Below the pieces are notes generated by a model. It searched no databases and was not told the DNA's origin. It was given only the letters and a program-made list of their open reading frames with translations. From assembly GCF_028688795.1 (NCBI RefSeq), contig NZ_JAQTXM010000013.1:62001-126000 (forward strand): DNA of 64,000 nt, in the 5' to 3' direction. The stretch comes from Rhodoferax sp. (GTDB taxonomy: Bacteria > Pseudomonadota > Gammaproteobacteria > Burkholderiales > Burkholderiaceae_C). Below, piece by piece: positions 7,857 to 18,500 of the stretch; positions within the stretch are counted from its first letter, which is position 1; every line of letters begins with the position of its first letter. The position numbers and the translations under genes are program-made.

Positions 7857-9204
7857 GCTTGAACTCAAGGGAGCGTTTGGCCCAGGCCTCTGGCGTGATG
7901 TGAATGGAGGCGGCCAGGTCTTTTTCAAACATGGCCTGCATTTGTGCGGCAAAGTCAGGCCCCAGAACCACCGCGTTGACCTCGTCGTTGTCCAGAAAAC
8001 TTCGCCAATCGAGGTTGGTGGAGCCCACGGTTGACCAGACCCCGTCGACGATGGCAGTCTTTGAGTGCAACAACTCGCCTTGGCGCTCATAAATTTGCAC
8101 GCCGCCCTGGAGCAGTTCTTGGTAATGGGCGCGCCCGGCATGAAACACCAGCTCAGAGTCTGAGTGGCTGGGCAATATCAGCTTGACCTCGACACCTCGT
8201 GCCGCCGCATTGTTCAACGCGGTGAGCAATTGCGGGTCGGGCACAAAGTAAGCATTGGTCAGGCGCACGTGTTTTTCGGCGTTGCCAATGGCTGAGATCA
8301 GCGTCAGGTAAATCTGGCTGTAGGGGTCGTCCGGCGTGCTGGCAATGGCACGCACGATGTCTTTGCCTTGGGGCTTGAGCGTGGGGAAGTAGGTTTTGTC
8401 AGCCAGCGCCGGGCCATGCTGCTTGCGCCAGGTTTCCAGGAACATTTTCTGGAACTCAGCCACCACCGGGCCTGTAATTTGCAGGTCGGTGTCACGCCAG
8501 GCCACGGTGTTGGTGTCTTTTTTGCCGGGTCGCTTGATGACTGAGCCTGATGAATAGACGTTGCTGATGTTGATGCCACCCAGGAACACAACGCGCCCGT
8601 CCACGATCAGCAGTTTGCGATGGTCCCGGTTGTTGATCAGCCAGGCGCCTTTGGCTTGCAGTGGGTTGATGGGGTTGAACTCAAGCACCGCAATGCCCGC
8701 TTGAGTCAGTTGCTCAAAAAATGCCTTGGGGGTGTTGAAGCCGCCCACGCTGTCGTAAATCAGATTGACCTGCACACCGCGTGCCTGGGCCGCCAGCAGT
8801 TCAGTGGCAAATTTGTGTCCGGTGGCATCGTCTTCAATGATGTACGACTCCAGGTTGATGTGGTCTTTGGCCTGGGCAATGGCAGCAAACATGGCAGCGT
8901 AGGTGGCGGCACCGTCTTGCAACAAGGTCACGTGGTTGCCGAGTGTGAGCGGGCTGTCACTGATGGCTTGCTCCAGCGCCAGTTGTTTGTCCAGAATGTC
9001 AATGTCGCCCGATTTGCGTTTGAGCGCGGTCACGATGGCAGCGCTTTTTTTCATGGACACTGGGCCGCTCGCATTCTCAAACCGGGCCGCTTGCGCGCTG
9101 TGCCTCGCAATCAAGGCATCGGCATCGGGCAGGGTTGCGCAGCCGGCCAGCCCCAGTGCAAAAAACAGGGATAAAGCCGCTAAACCAAGTGCATTGAGTT
9201 TCAT
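7816..9204 (-). CDS. Phospholipase D / cardiolipin synthase-like lipoprotein (ClsC type)
   Basis: From the ATG at 9204 the protein has 462 residues. It has a lipoprotein signal (LGLAGC at about residue 21) and two phospholipase D half-sites, NNRDHRKLLIVDG (about 210) and LLHSKTAIVDG (about 385), each with the HxK(x)4D motif. Two PLD motifs without N-terminal membrane helices match the ClsC-like branch of cardiolipin synthases, although a periplasmic phospholipase is also possible. The start overlaps the stop of the AsmA-family gene by four bases (ATGA), so the two are co-translated. Both could modify or sense envelope lipids. Confidence 0.88.
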   Translation of the reverse strand: MKLNALGLAALSLFFALGLAGCATLPDADALIARHSAQAARFENASGPVSMKKSAAIVTALKRKSGDIDILDKQLALEQAISDSPLTLGNHVTLLQDGAATYAAMFAAIAQAKDHINLESYIIEDDATGHKFATELLAAQARGVQVNLIYDSVGGFNTPKAFFEQLTQAGIAVLEFNPINPLQAKGAWLINNRDHRKLLIVDGRVVFLGGINISNVYSSGSVIKRPGKKDTNTVAWRDTDLQITGPVVAEFQKMFLETWRKQHGPALADKTYFPTLKPQGKDIVRAIASTPDDPYSQIYLTLISAIGNAEKHVRLTNAYFVPDPQLLTALNNAAARGVEVKLILPSHSDSELVFHAGRAHYQELLQGGVQIYERQGELLHSKTAIVDGVWSTVGSTNLDWRSFLDNDEVNAVVLGPDFAAQMQAMFEKDLAASIHITPEAWAKRSLEFKLKEWLAQWWRRLL

Positions 9205-11138
9205 TTTTTGCCTTGCAACCATTGCGCACAATCACTGTCCTGGCCGGGGCCGGCATCTATCAGGGGCAGCAGCGCCAGTAGCGGGTTGACCACACCCAGG
9301 GCGATGGCACCCAATGCGCGTGCTGCCATGCGGCCCTGATCCACCTGAACGATCGGTTTGGCAAAATTGCCGCTGATGTAAATCGGGCTGCGCAAGGCCA
9401 GCGGGCTGGTGTTTTTGGTTTTTTGGGTCAAGGTTATATCCAGCTTTTCTTGCGCCAGGTCGATGCTGCCACTGCCCAGCAGCGTGGTCACTTGGGTGTC
9501 GAGCAGCAGTGTGTCGACCGCCATGTTGCCGGCCTTGACATCAAAATTGGCCACGGCGCAGCGCAGTTTGACCTGCTTGTCGCCGGCGACAGTGAGCCGG
9601 AGGATTTCCCAAAGGTGCAGGCCGGCTTTTTCCATCATCAGCTGGCTGATTTCCCCACCAGAGACCAACAAGGCGACGCTGCCATTGGCATGGGCCAGCA
9701 TGCTGCCGACAGAATTGCCGTTGCCAGCCAGGGTCATGTTGCCGCCAATCTGGCTGACACTGGCTTGGCCTTTTTGCTCGTCCGGCAACAGCTTGGCCAG
9801 CGAGAGCCGCTTGATTTGCACCTGGGCCTTGGCTTGAATCGGGTCATGGCGCCCATCGAGCGTGATGGCGGCATTGAGTTGGCCACCCGCCACGTCAAAT
9901 TTCAATGGGTCAAGCGTCATCACCGAATCTTTGAGCATCAGGTGGGTGGTGAGTGCCTCCAGTGGCATGTAGCTGGCCTGGCGCAGCGACTTGGCGCTGA
10001 AATTCACGTCGGCATCCACCGTGTCCCAGTTTTCGAATTTGAAGGGCAAGTCTGGAATCACGCGCTTGGATTTCGGTGTGATGGCCCCGGCTGCGCCTGT
10101 GAGCGCCACGGCTTGCTTGGCCGCGTTGACACTGCCAGGGCGCGCGCCAATGACCGGGCCCAGGTCTTCCAGGGTGAGCTTGGTAGAGACCAGATCACCG
10201 GTCAACAAGGGTCGTTTGCCACCGGTCTTGACCTGCCACCAGCCGGCCAGATCGCTGGTGCCCACGCGGGCGGAGAAGTCGCTGTAGCGCAGCATGTTGC
10301 CCTTGCGCACCAGATGCCCTTGGGCCACATAGTCGCGCGTGGCGGGCAGGGCGATGCCGGTCAGGGGGAGCAGCTGGTTCAGGTTGTCGCCACTGAGGGT
10401 CAGTTGCATGTCGATTGCGCTGAATTTGACCAGACTGGTGATGTGACCCTCGGCCTGAATGCGGGTTTGGCCCACGGTGGCATCCACTTTCAGGCCATAG
10501 GGCGTGCCCTCATCGCGCAGGGCCAGCACCGTGTCCCCGGTGCCTTTGGCCACCAGCGGTAAGCCTTTGAATTTGCCTTTGACGCTGAAGTTCACCCCGG
10601 CCGCGCCGTTGCTCTCCGTTGGCGCTGCGGGCGTGGAAAGCTCGGCCTGAATGCTGGTTTTGCCCTTGGCGTCGTCGTAAGCAATGACGCCTTGGTCAAG
10701 TGTCAGGCGGTCAATCAGGATGCTGGCGCCTTCGTCTTGCTGGTTCAGGTCAAGCAGCCAGGTCTTGCGGCCATCTGGGCCAAGTTCCAGGGACACCAGT
10801 GGGCGCACCAAGTGCAGGTCTGTCATCACCAGGTTTTGCAGCAACAGTTGTGGCAAATGGACAGAAAACGCCACCAGGTCGGCGTTCAGCATTTGGGGCT
10901 GTGCTGCCCAGGAGGGGTTGGCAAACGTGACGCCGTTGGCCTCAATGCGTGGCCAGGGCCAGCCCAGCGCCACGTGCAGGTCGCCCTTGATTTGCAGGAC
11001 GCGCCCGGTTTGCGCCAGCACTTTTTTTTCAAGCGGCGCGCGCAGCCAGTTCCAGCCAGCCATGGCAATGAATAAAACAGCCAGGATGACCAATGCCAGC
11101 AACACGCTGGCCGCCCATTTGAGCGTTCGTAAAATCAT
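9201..11138 (-). CDS. AsmA-family protein
   Basis: The chosen ATG (11138) gives 645 residues and places the signal anchor ILRTLKWAASVLLALVILAV at the very start; an upstream in-frame ATG adds 18 polar residues. The family pattern is present: N-terminal anchor, LLQNLVMTDLHLVRPLVSLE early, and at the C-terminus about residues 430-620 VGSMLAHANGSVALLVSGGEISQLMMEKAGL and GSGSIDLAQEKLDITLTQKTKN...PIYISG. AsmA-like proteins are bridge-like envelope lipid carriers or assembly factors. It is the first gene of a two-gene operon with the phospholipase D gene. Confidence 0.88.
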   Translation of the reverse strand: MILRTLKWAASVLLALVILAVLFIAMAGWNWLRAPLEKKVLAQTGRVLQIKGDLHVALGWPWPRIEANGVTFANPSWAAQPQMLNADLVAFSVHLPQLLLQNLVMTDLHLVRPLVSLELGPDGRKTWLLDLNQQDEGASILIDRLTLDQGVIAYDDAKGKTSIQAELSTPAAPTESNGAAGVNFSVKGKFKGLPLVAKGTGDTVLALRDEGTPYGLKVDATVGQTRIQAEGHITSLVKFSAIDMQLTLSGDNLNQLLPLTGIALPATRDYVAQGHLVRKGNMLRYSDFSARVGTSDLAGWWQVKTGGKRPLLTGDLVSTKLTLEDLGPVIGARPGSVNAAKQAVALTGAAGAITPKSKRVIPDLPFKFENWDTVDADVNFSAKSLRQASYMPLEALTTHLMLKDSVMTLDPLKFDVAGGQLNAAITLDGRHDPIQAKAQVQIKRLSLAKLLPDEQKGQASVSQIGGNMTLAGNGNSVGSMLAHANGSVALLVSGGEISQLMMEKAGLHLWEILRLTVAGDKQVKLRCAVANFDVKAGNMAVDTLLLDTQVTTLLGSGSIDLAQEKLDITLTQKTKNTSPLALRSPIYISGNFAKPIVQVDQGRMAARALGAIALGVVNPLLALLPLIDAGPGQDSDCAQWLQGKK

Positions 11139-11225
11139 GGTTGATGTCTTCAAAAAAATAGAGTTGATGGTGTTTGGTGCAGGCGCATGCATCGTGCAGG
11201 CTAAGGCATCGGCGCGTTGGCTTCA

Positions 11226-11243
11226 GTACGCCAACGCACTGAC
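11226..11243 (+). promoter_or_regulatory. Shared stress-gene upstream motif, copy 2
   Basis: GTACGCCAACGCACTGAC, 15 of the first 17 bases equal to the copies at 4379 and 21443, placed 54 bases before the ATG of the YXWGXW gene and in the same orientation. Confidence 0.45.
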
Positions 11244-11295
11244 ACCGAAGCGCCAAACCTTGAACATGGCGTTTTAACCTACTTTGGGGATATTT

Positions 11296-11703
11296 ATGAA
11301 ACCAACGCGTATTGTTCGGAATTTGGCGCTTGCGCTGGCATTGGCCGCCGGCAGCACGGCCTTTGCACAGGTCAGCATCAATATTGTGCTGGCGCCGCCT
11401 GCGCCTTTGTTTGAGGAAGCGCCACACCTGCGGCCAGGCTATGTGTGGGCCCCAGGTTATTGGGCCTGGAACAACGACCGTCATGTGTGGGTGCGCGGGC
11501 GTTCCATGCTGCAGCGCCCGGGCTACGTCTGGCAGCCTGACCGCTGGGAACAGCGCAACGGTACCTTTTACCGTCAGGCAGGGCGCTGGGAACACGGCGC
11601 GCCGGTGCCACCCGTCAAGGCACAAAAGCCGCAAAAGCCAAAGAAACCCAAGCATGACAACGGTAACCGCCATGATGACAAAAAGGGTCATGGTCGTCAT
11701 TGA
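11296..11703 (+). CDS. Secreted YXWGXW-repeat protein
   Basis: The 135-residue protein has a Sec signal peptide ending AGSTAFAQ. Two aromatic repeats follow: RPGYVWAPGYWAWNNDRHVWVRG and RPGYVWQPDRWEQRNGTFYRQAGRWE, which are the YXWGXW (BcpO-related) type. The last 30 residues are Lys/His-rich (KPQKPKKPKHDNGNRHDD). Such proteins are small periplasmic proteins of unknown function in Betaproteobacteria. An upstream motif copy groups it with the BON and CsbD genes. The in-frame TTG four codons earlier lacks support. Confidence 0.85.
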   Translation: MKPTRIVRNLALALALAAGSTAFAQVSINIVLAPPAPLFEEAPHLRPGYVWAPGYWAWNNDRHVWVRGRSMLQRPGYVWQPDRWEQRNGTFYRQAGRWEHGAPVPPVKAQKPQKPKKPKHDNGNRHDDKKGHGRH

Positions 11704-11711
11704 TGGCACCT

Positions 11712-11766
11712 CTTCACGTTAGGCGCACGTGAAGAAGCCCCGTGATCCGATAGGCGAATCCGGGGC
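11712..11766. terminator. Two adjacent hairpins between convergent genes
   Basis: The first stem is CTTCACGT (11712-11719) with ACGTGAAG (11727-11734). The second pairs GCCCCG-GAT (11737-11744) with ATC-CGGGGC (11758-11766). On the minus strand the second stem is followed by TTCTT, so it is best suited to end the csbD transcript; the first would end the YXWGXW transcript. Confidence 0.5.
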
Positions 11767-11820
11767 GACAACCTTTAAAGCCAGGGCCAGGCGCAGCGTG
11801 AGCTGCTGTTGTGTGTGTTG

Positions 11821-12042
11821 CTATTCCTTGGGAAACCACGCATCCGTGGCTTTGCGTTCCCATTCGGCAATTTGCTTTTCGGCTTCTTCCTTCGCCACGC
11901 CATAACGTTCTTGGATTTTGCCGGCGAGCTGGTCGCGGCGGCCAGCGACAACATCAAAGTCGTCATCGGTCAGCTTGCCCCATTGCTCTTTGGCTTGGCC
12001 GGTGACTTGTTTCCAGTTGCCTTGAATTCGATCCCAGTTCAT
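11821..12042 (-). CDS. CsbD-family stress protein
   Basis: A 73-residue protein that fits the CsbD family closely: MNWDRIQGNWKQVTGQAKEQWGKLTDDDFDVVAGRRDQLAGKIQERYG. These small hydrophilic helical proteins are general-stress proteins (SigB-dependent in Bacillus); their molecular role is unknown. It follows the BON gene by 53 bases on the same strand, so the two are likely co-transcribed. Confidence 0.93.
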   Translation of the reverse strand: MNWDRIQGNWKQVTGQAKEQWGKLTDDDFDVVAGRRDQLAGKIQERYGVAKEEAEKQIAEWERKATDAWFPKE

Positions 12043-12095
12043 AAAATTTCCTTTACCTTACGTTGATCACTGACCGCGTTGAGCCTGAATCAGGC

Positions 12096-12410
12096 TCAAG
12101 GACGAACGGCAATCTCGTTCTTGACAGATTTCACGTTTTTGACACCGCGGGCAATGTTTTCAGCCTCGCTCTTTTCAGTGGTGCTCTTGGCAAAGCCAGA
12201 CAGCATCACGGTGCCGTTCAGGGTTTCAACGCTGATGGAAGACGCGCTAACCAGCTTGCTTTCAGCCATGCGGGCTTTGACCAAGGTGGTGATGCCTGCA
12301 TCGTCGACATAAGCGCCGACAGTTTCCTGGCCACGGCTCACCGCGCAACCGGCAGTGGTGAGGAGGGCTGCGGCCATCATGGCGGCGACGAGTGTGGTTT
12401 TAATTTGCAT
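12096..12410 (-). CDS. Single BON-domain lipoprotein
   Basis: Using the ATG at 12410 gives 104 residues; the frame's earlier start adds four residues before the signal. Signal and lipobox LLTTAGC (about residue 21) precede one BON domain (about 38-104: ITTLVKARMAESKLVSASSISVETLNGTVMLSGFAKS). It is shorter than the two-BON protein at 3732 but clearly related. A palindromic motif at 12515-12532 lies about 105 bases upstream. CsbD follows in the same direction. Confidence 0.9.
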   Translation of the reverse strand: MQIKTTLVAAMMAAALLTTAGCAVSRGQETVGAYVDDAGITTLVKARMAESKLVSASSISVETLNGTVMLSGFAKSTTEKSEAENIARGVKNVKSVKNEIAVRP

Positions 12411-12514
12411 AAGAAACTCCAAAGGATATGGATGGTGAAAGCCCCACCACCGATGGGCGATTCGCTGAGCTTTTCCCAGTCGATGAGCGAACTGTAAAAG
12501 TTGCGCGCAGCTTC

Positions 12515-12532
12515 TTCCGTGCGCTAGCGCAC
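12515..12532 (-). promoter_or_regulatory. Shared stress-gene upstream motif, degenerate copy
   Basis: Minus strand GTGCGCTAGCGCACGGAA matches the motif at 13 of 18 bases and contains the perfect palindrome GTGCGCTAGCGCAC. It directly follows the end of the glucan synthase gene, so it could instead be a weak stem-loop at that gene's 3' end. Confidence 0.3.
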
Positions 12533-15500
12533 TTAGAGCTCAGAAAGTTCTGTTGGGTGTGGCAGGGGAATCACAAAGCACGTTTTAGCTGGTAGATTTT
12601 GCCAATCAAGCTCTTGGCCCGGGTTGAGTAACTGTGCGCCCCACTGTTCCGTGGCTTGCAGCGCGGCAGACGCGCTGGCGCGTACCAAAATGAAGCGCAT
12701 CTCTTGCTGCCCGCGAACCAGGGTGATTTCAGCTTGTGGCCAGCGCGACGGCAGGCAAGGGGTGAACGTCAAGGTTTTGGCCCGCTGGCGCAACCCAAAT
12801 ATGGACTCGATGCCCGCGCGGTGCAGCCAGGCGGCCGCACCGGTGTACCAGCTCCAGCCACCGCGCCCCACATAGGGCGGCTGGGTGTAGACGTCGCCGG
12901 CCATCACGTAGGGCTCCAGCCCATAAGCTAGGCCATGGGTTGGGTGAGCGGCACGGTGCGCTGGGCTCAGGTAGGTGAAGTAGCGGTAAGCAAGGTCAGC
13001 TTGGCTCGCGTCCAGCGTTGTTGTTGTTGTTGCGAGTTTGGCCTGCGCCATCAGCGCCCAAACGCCGGCATGTGAATACTGGCCACCGTTTTCACGCACG
13101 CCGGGCGGGTAGGCCTGGATGTAACCAGCGCTCGGCACGGCATGGGCCAGCGGCGGGTCTAGCAGCTTGATCAGGCCAGATTCGGTATCCACCAGATACT
13201 GCTCAACAGCGGCCATTGCCTTGCTTTGCTGGTTCAAAGGGGCAGCGCCTGACAACACCGACCAGGCTTGCGCAATCAGGTCAATTTTTGCTTCGGGGTT
13301 GTCTTTGGAACCAAGTGCCTGGCCATCGTCAAAATACGCCCGCTTGAACCATTCACCATCCCAGGCGGTGTTGTTCAATGCGTTGCGCCAGCCCACGGCG
13401 GCGGCTTCCCATCGGGCGGCGCGTTGAGCGTCGCCGCGCTGGCGTGCCAGCGGGGCAAAGTTTTCGACCAACTGGCACAAAAACCAGCCCAGCCAAACTG
13501 ACTCGCCACGGCCTTCTATGCCGACGCGGTTCATACCGTCGTTCCAGTCGCCGCTGCCCATCAAGGGCAAGCCATGCACACCCACGGCCAGGCTGCGGTC
13601 AATGGCCCGGGCCGCGTGCTCAAACACCGAGGCATGGTCTGCGCTGGTGGTGGGGGCAAAGTAAGCGTCTTCTGCCCCTGCAGGTATGGCCATGCCCTCA
13701 AGAAATGGCACCTGTTCATCGAGCAGCGCAGCATCGCCCGTGGTCTGCAGGTAATACACGCACGCATGGGCCAACCAAAGCAGGTCGTCAGAGAAATGGG
13801 TGCGCACGCCCACCCCCAGTGGCTCGTGCCACCAATGCTGCACATCGCCTTGTATAAATTGGCGTGAGGCATTCAAGATGATTTGTGCGCGCAGCACGTC
13901 AGGCGCAGCCCAGGCCAGTGCCATGGCGTCCTGCAACTGGTCGCGAAACCCGGTGGCGCCTCCGGCTTGGTAGAAGCCGGCCTTGGCCCACAAGCGGCAT
14001 GACACGGCTTGGTACAGCAGCCAACGGTTCACCATCACGTCAAACAAGGGGTCGGGCGTGCTCACGGTGGTGGCGCCTAGCAAGTGTTGCCAGTTGTCTT
14101 GTACCTTTTGCCGACGTTGCGCTGCTGGGGTCTGGGTGGCCAGGGTGGCCAATTGGCGCGCTGCGTCGGACGTCTGGGCGTAACCCAATAAAAACGTGCG
14201 GGTGACTTTGCTGCCACCCTCCAGCTTGATGCGTGTGGTCAGCGCGGCGCAGGGGTCAAGCCCGTCGCCGCTGCGCTGGCCAAAGTGGTCGGGGATGACC
14301 AGGCGGCCACGGGCATCAAAGAACTCACGGCGGTCACAGGTCCAGTCCTCGGCATCGTCGGCGTCTCCGGCCATGCCAAAGAAGGCGGTGCCACCGCCAA
14401 AACCAGCACTGGCGTCACGCTGCGTGCTCAGCATGGCGGTCAATTTCTGTGCATTGGCTGGCAAGCGCTGGTGAAACGATGCTGTGCGCACCGTGCCGCG
14501 GTCACTGCGGTTGGCGCCCATCAGCCACTCCACCATACCGATCAGGCGCAAATGCTGGGTTTTGTGTCCACGGTTGAGTAGCGTGACTTCAATTTGTTTG
14601 ACGCTGGTTTGGGCGTCTACGCACCACGCCACGCTCACCTGCAAATCGCCGTGGCGGTGGCTGATGGTGCTCACCCCCTGGCCATGCAGCACCTGAAACG
14701 TGAGGCTCAGGGGAACGCCTGCCGACGGCGACAGGGGCCAGACCTCGCTGGTTTTGGTGTTTTGCAACAAGAACCACTCTGACGGTGGGTCACCCACAGG
14801 GTCATTTGACCAGGCCGTGAGCTGGTTCAGCCGGCTGTTGACGGCCCAGGTGTAGCCGCCGCCGGCTTCTGAAATCTGCGCGCCAAAGTTGGCGTTGGAC
14901 AGCACGTTGATCCAGGGGCGCAGCGGACGCTGGGTGGCGCTGACTTCAAAGGCAAATTCGCCCGTGGCGTTAGTAAACTTGCCCTGCGATGGCGCGCCCG
15001 CCGTGTGGCTGGTGGTCATGTCCAGTGCGCTGGTGGATGTGTCAAGCCGCAGCAGTTGGACCAGTTCGTGCCGGCGGTTGAGTTCCTGCACATGAAAGGC
15101 CAGGGGGCGGCCATCAGCGTGCAGTAGCACGCGGGACAGGCTGTGCAGGGTGCTTAACTCGTCATGCGACAGCTCAGTGGCAGGGATTAAATGGAAACCG
15201 GTGGTGGCCTGGCCACCGTTGGCGTTGCAGTCGGCCACATGGCGCTCGCGCAGCGCGCCGATTTCCCGTTGCAGTGGCATCAGGTAAGAGGCAGGCTCTG
15301 AATTCACTACCACTAGGTCACAGGCCTGTCGACTCCAGGCCCACAGGTTTAGCGCCTGCGACATGGCGCGCAGCAAGCCCAAGCCCTGGGTGGCACCGGT
15401 CAACACCAGGATGATCGGTCGGTCGCCCGAGATGCCAAAGCGCCACAGCAAGCGGCGGTCACACACCTCGGTGGCGGCGCTCTCAGGGCGCACGGCCCGG

Positions 15501-18500
15501 GCTTGCACTCGTGTCAGGCTCAAGGCAAGGGCGGTGCTGAGGGTTTGCATGGCAGCAAAATTCTCAGGCGAGATGCGCAGGGCGCGTAGCCGGATGCTGG
15601 TCATGGTGGCGGACATCAGCGACGCCCGTTGCACATGGCTGGTCAGGCGGTATTTGTCGATCACGGCGTGCAAGGTTTGCGTGTTGAGTGAGGCTGTTGT
15701 GGCAAAGGTGATGCGGGCTTTGGCACCCGGTGCAATGCGAAGGGTGACGGCCAGGGCACAGACCGGGTCAAGACCGGTGTTGAGCACCACCGGTTGACCA
15801 TCAAGGGCCTCTGGCACAGGGTCCAGACCTGCCAGCAACTGGCTGCTGCCCTGGTTTCGCCCTTGCCAGCGCTGGCGATCCGTGGCCAGGCGCACCTGGC
15901 TAACGGCGCCACTGATGTCGGTTAAAAAGTGAGCGACTTTCATACCTTGCTCGGTGGGCAGGCGGGGCTTGCGCTCAAACTGCAGCGCCTGCTGGGACGC
16001 CAGCCACTGCGCCGTGACAAACAGGTTGGTGAAGGCTGGGTGGGCTTCGTCGGCACGGGTGTCGGACAGCGTCACCTCAAAGGCCGATGTCAGTTCAATT
16101 TCCAGCGTTTGTTGGCTCAGGTTGCTCAGCTCCACCTGCCTGAACTCAATGTCATCCTCAGGGCTGACCCACACCGTGGTGTGCGCCTGCAGCTCTGACC
16201 ATTGGGCGTCAAAACTCACCCGGTCGGCATGAAACACAGTTTGGTAAAACGCTGCCGGGTCGGGCGTTGGGTGCTGGGTGACCGAGTAGGGCTGGCTTTG
16301 CCCGTGCCACTGGACAAAGAAAAAGCTGCCCAGTGCATCGCGCAGCGCATCATCCCGCCAGCGCGTGATGCCAGTCTGATCCCAGCGACTTAAACCAGCC
16401 CCATTGGCGCGCAGCAACACGCTGTAGCGCCCGTTGGACAGGATGTGCGAGGGTTCAATAGCGTTGCTGCCCGGAAGTACTTCGCGAAATAGCCCGGGTG
16501 CGCGTCGCCGTTGGGGTTTGGGCTGAAGGGCAATGGGTAAGGCCCGCAGCACCGGTATTTCACGCGGCACCCGTTCATGCAGCAGCGAAGACACCGCCTG
16601 CACATGCGCATTGGCCATGCCCCAGCGCAGCGCAGCGCCTTGCAGGAGCACATTGGCCAGCGCCACGATGCTCATGCCCTGGTGATGCGCCATGACGGTG
16701 TCCACCGGTGTGAATGGCTCGTTGCTGGTGCGCCCGGGTGCTGAGTAGTCAAGCGCTTCAATGAAGCCATAGCGACCGCGCGCCCCGATTTCTTGCAACA
16801 GCCTGAAGTTTGCATACGCGCAGTGCGGTGCGATTTGTGCCGCCAGCGCGGTGGCATAGGGTGCAATCACCAGTTCATCAGGTGGCGTCAGGCGCAAGGC
16901 CAGCCTGGGCACGCCATGCGGTGCGTATTGGTAGGCCAGGGTGACATCACTGGCGGCATAGGCTGATTCGGAAATGCCCCAGGGCACGTTTTGCGCTTTG
17001 GCATAGGCCATTTGTTCACGCAATGCCGCCTGGCTGGCTTCATGCAGCACGCTGCCATAAGGCTCTTGGAGCACCACGCCCGGCATGAGGTACTCAAACA
17101 TGGAGCCGCTCCAGGAGCGCAGCCCGGCGCTGGCGCCCACGGCAAAAAATTGCCGCCCCAAAGCGCTCCAGTGCCGCACCGGCGCGTCACCTTTGGCAAT
17201 GGCCAACAGACTGGTGAGCCGGGACTCTGAGGCCAGCAAGTCATAAAAGCCGGCATCGAGCTGGTGCTCGGCCACGCGGTAGCCAATGTGAAACAGGTGG
17301 CGTCTGCGGCTGTACAAAAAGCTGAAGTCGGCTTGCCAGGCCAATTGCTCAAGCGCGGTTGCGAGCTGGTGCAGGCGTTGGCTTGCCGTGGGCGCATTGG
17401 GTGTTGTTACAGCCTGTGCGAGAGCGTCCAAGTTGGCCGACGCCTGGGTGCTGCGCAGGTCAGCCAGCAGCCATTTGAGTTCAGAGCGCTCTGTTGTTGA
17501 TAGTGACTCACGCTTATTAATAAAGGGCTGTAGCCTAATTTTGCATATATTTATGGCCACTTGAGCAAGCGCTGGGTCATAAGGTGAGGGCGCCAGCTCC
17601 CGGCACGCTTGGGCCACCGCCAGCAGGTGACCGCTGAGGTTGCCGCTGTCTACGGTCGAAACGTAACACGGCAGCAGCGGCTCGCCGCTTTGTGTGTCGT
17701 ACCAGTTCATGAAGTGGCCGCGGTGGCGTTGCAGCGTGAGCAGCGAACCGAGTGTGGCGTCCAGGCGGGTCAGCAGGTCTTGGGTGCCAATCCAGCCAAA
17801 CTGGCGGGCGCAGGCCACGCTCAGCAAATACAGGCCGATGTTGGTTGGCGAGGTGCGGTGGGCCACCATGTCGTAGGGCGTGGACTGCAGGTTGTCGGGC
17901 GGCAGGTGGCGGTCTTGCGGTCCCACGCAGCGTTCAAAAAACCGCCAGGTGTCGCGCGCAACCCCTGCCAAGTAATCCCGCTCGGCCTGCGGCAGCTGCA
18001 CGTCGTCGTCAACAGCATAGGTTTTGCTCACCCACCAAGTCCACACGGGTGAGGCCGCCCACAACAGGCACAGCGCGCCAGCCAAGATGGGGGTTGGTGT
18101 GCCCGCCCACAGCAAGGCGCCCAGCAGGGCCAGGGCCGCCAGCGGCTCTGTGCGGTGTTGGCGCAAGATGCCCCGAAAATCAGTCTTGGCACTTGCTTGG
18201 GCGGCGGCGGCGGTGGTCCACTGCAACAGATGGCGGTGGCTGATGCCCATGCGGTAAAGCGCATGCGCAATGGCGTCAAGCGACAGCAGCGCATGCTGCA
18301 ACAGCTGCGCCAACAGCCACAGGCCGCCACACAGCGCGCGAGCCAGATCAATCGCAGCCGCGCGGTAAAAATGGCCCTTGGCGACACTGTCCTGGCTCGG
18401 CGAAAATCCCGCCACGGCGCCCATCACCGGCCCGCCGGAAAAAGCTGCCAGCACCAGCGCCAAGGCCACCCAGGGTGACATGGCCAGGCCCAGCAGCGAG

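Noticed and set aside
9423-10562. Long open frame on the plus strand opposite the AsmA gene (379 codons)
   Set aside because: It is the antisense shadow of a high-GC coding region; its translation is rich in Q, H and G with no family pattern and no ribosome site.
11712-11766. Small riboswitch (mini-ykkC-like twin hairpins)
   Set aside because: Two adjacent hairpins are present but lie between convergent gene ends and the conserved ACGR loops are lacking; terminators explain them better.
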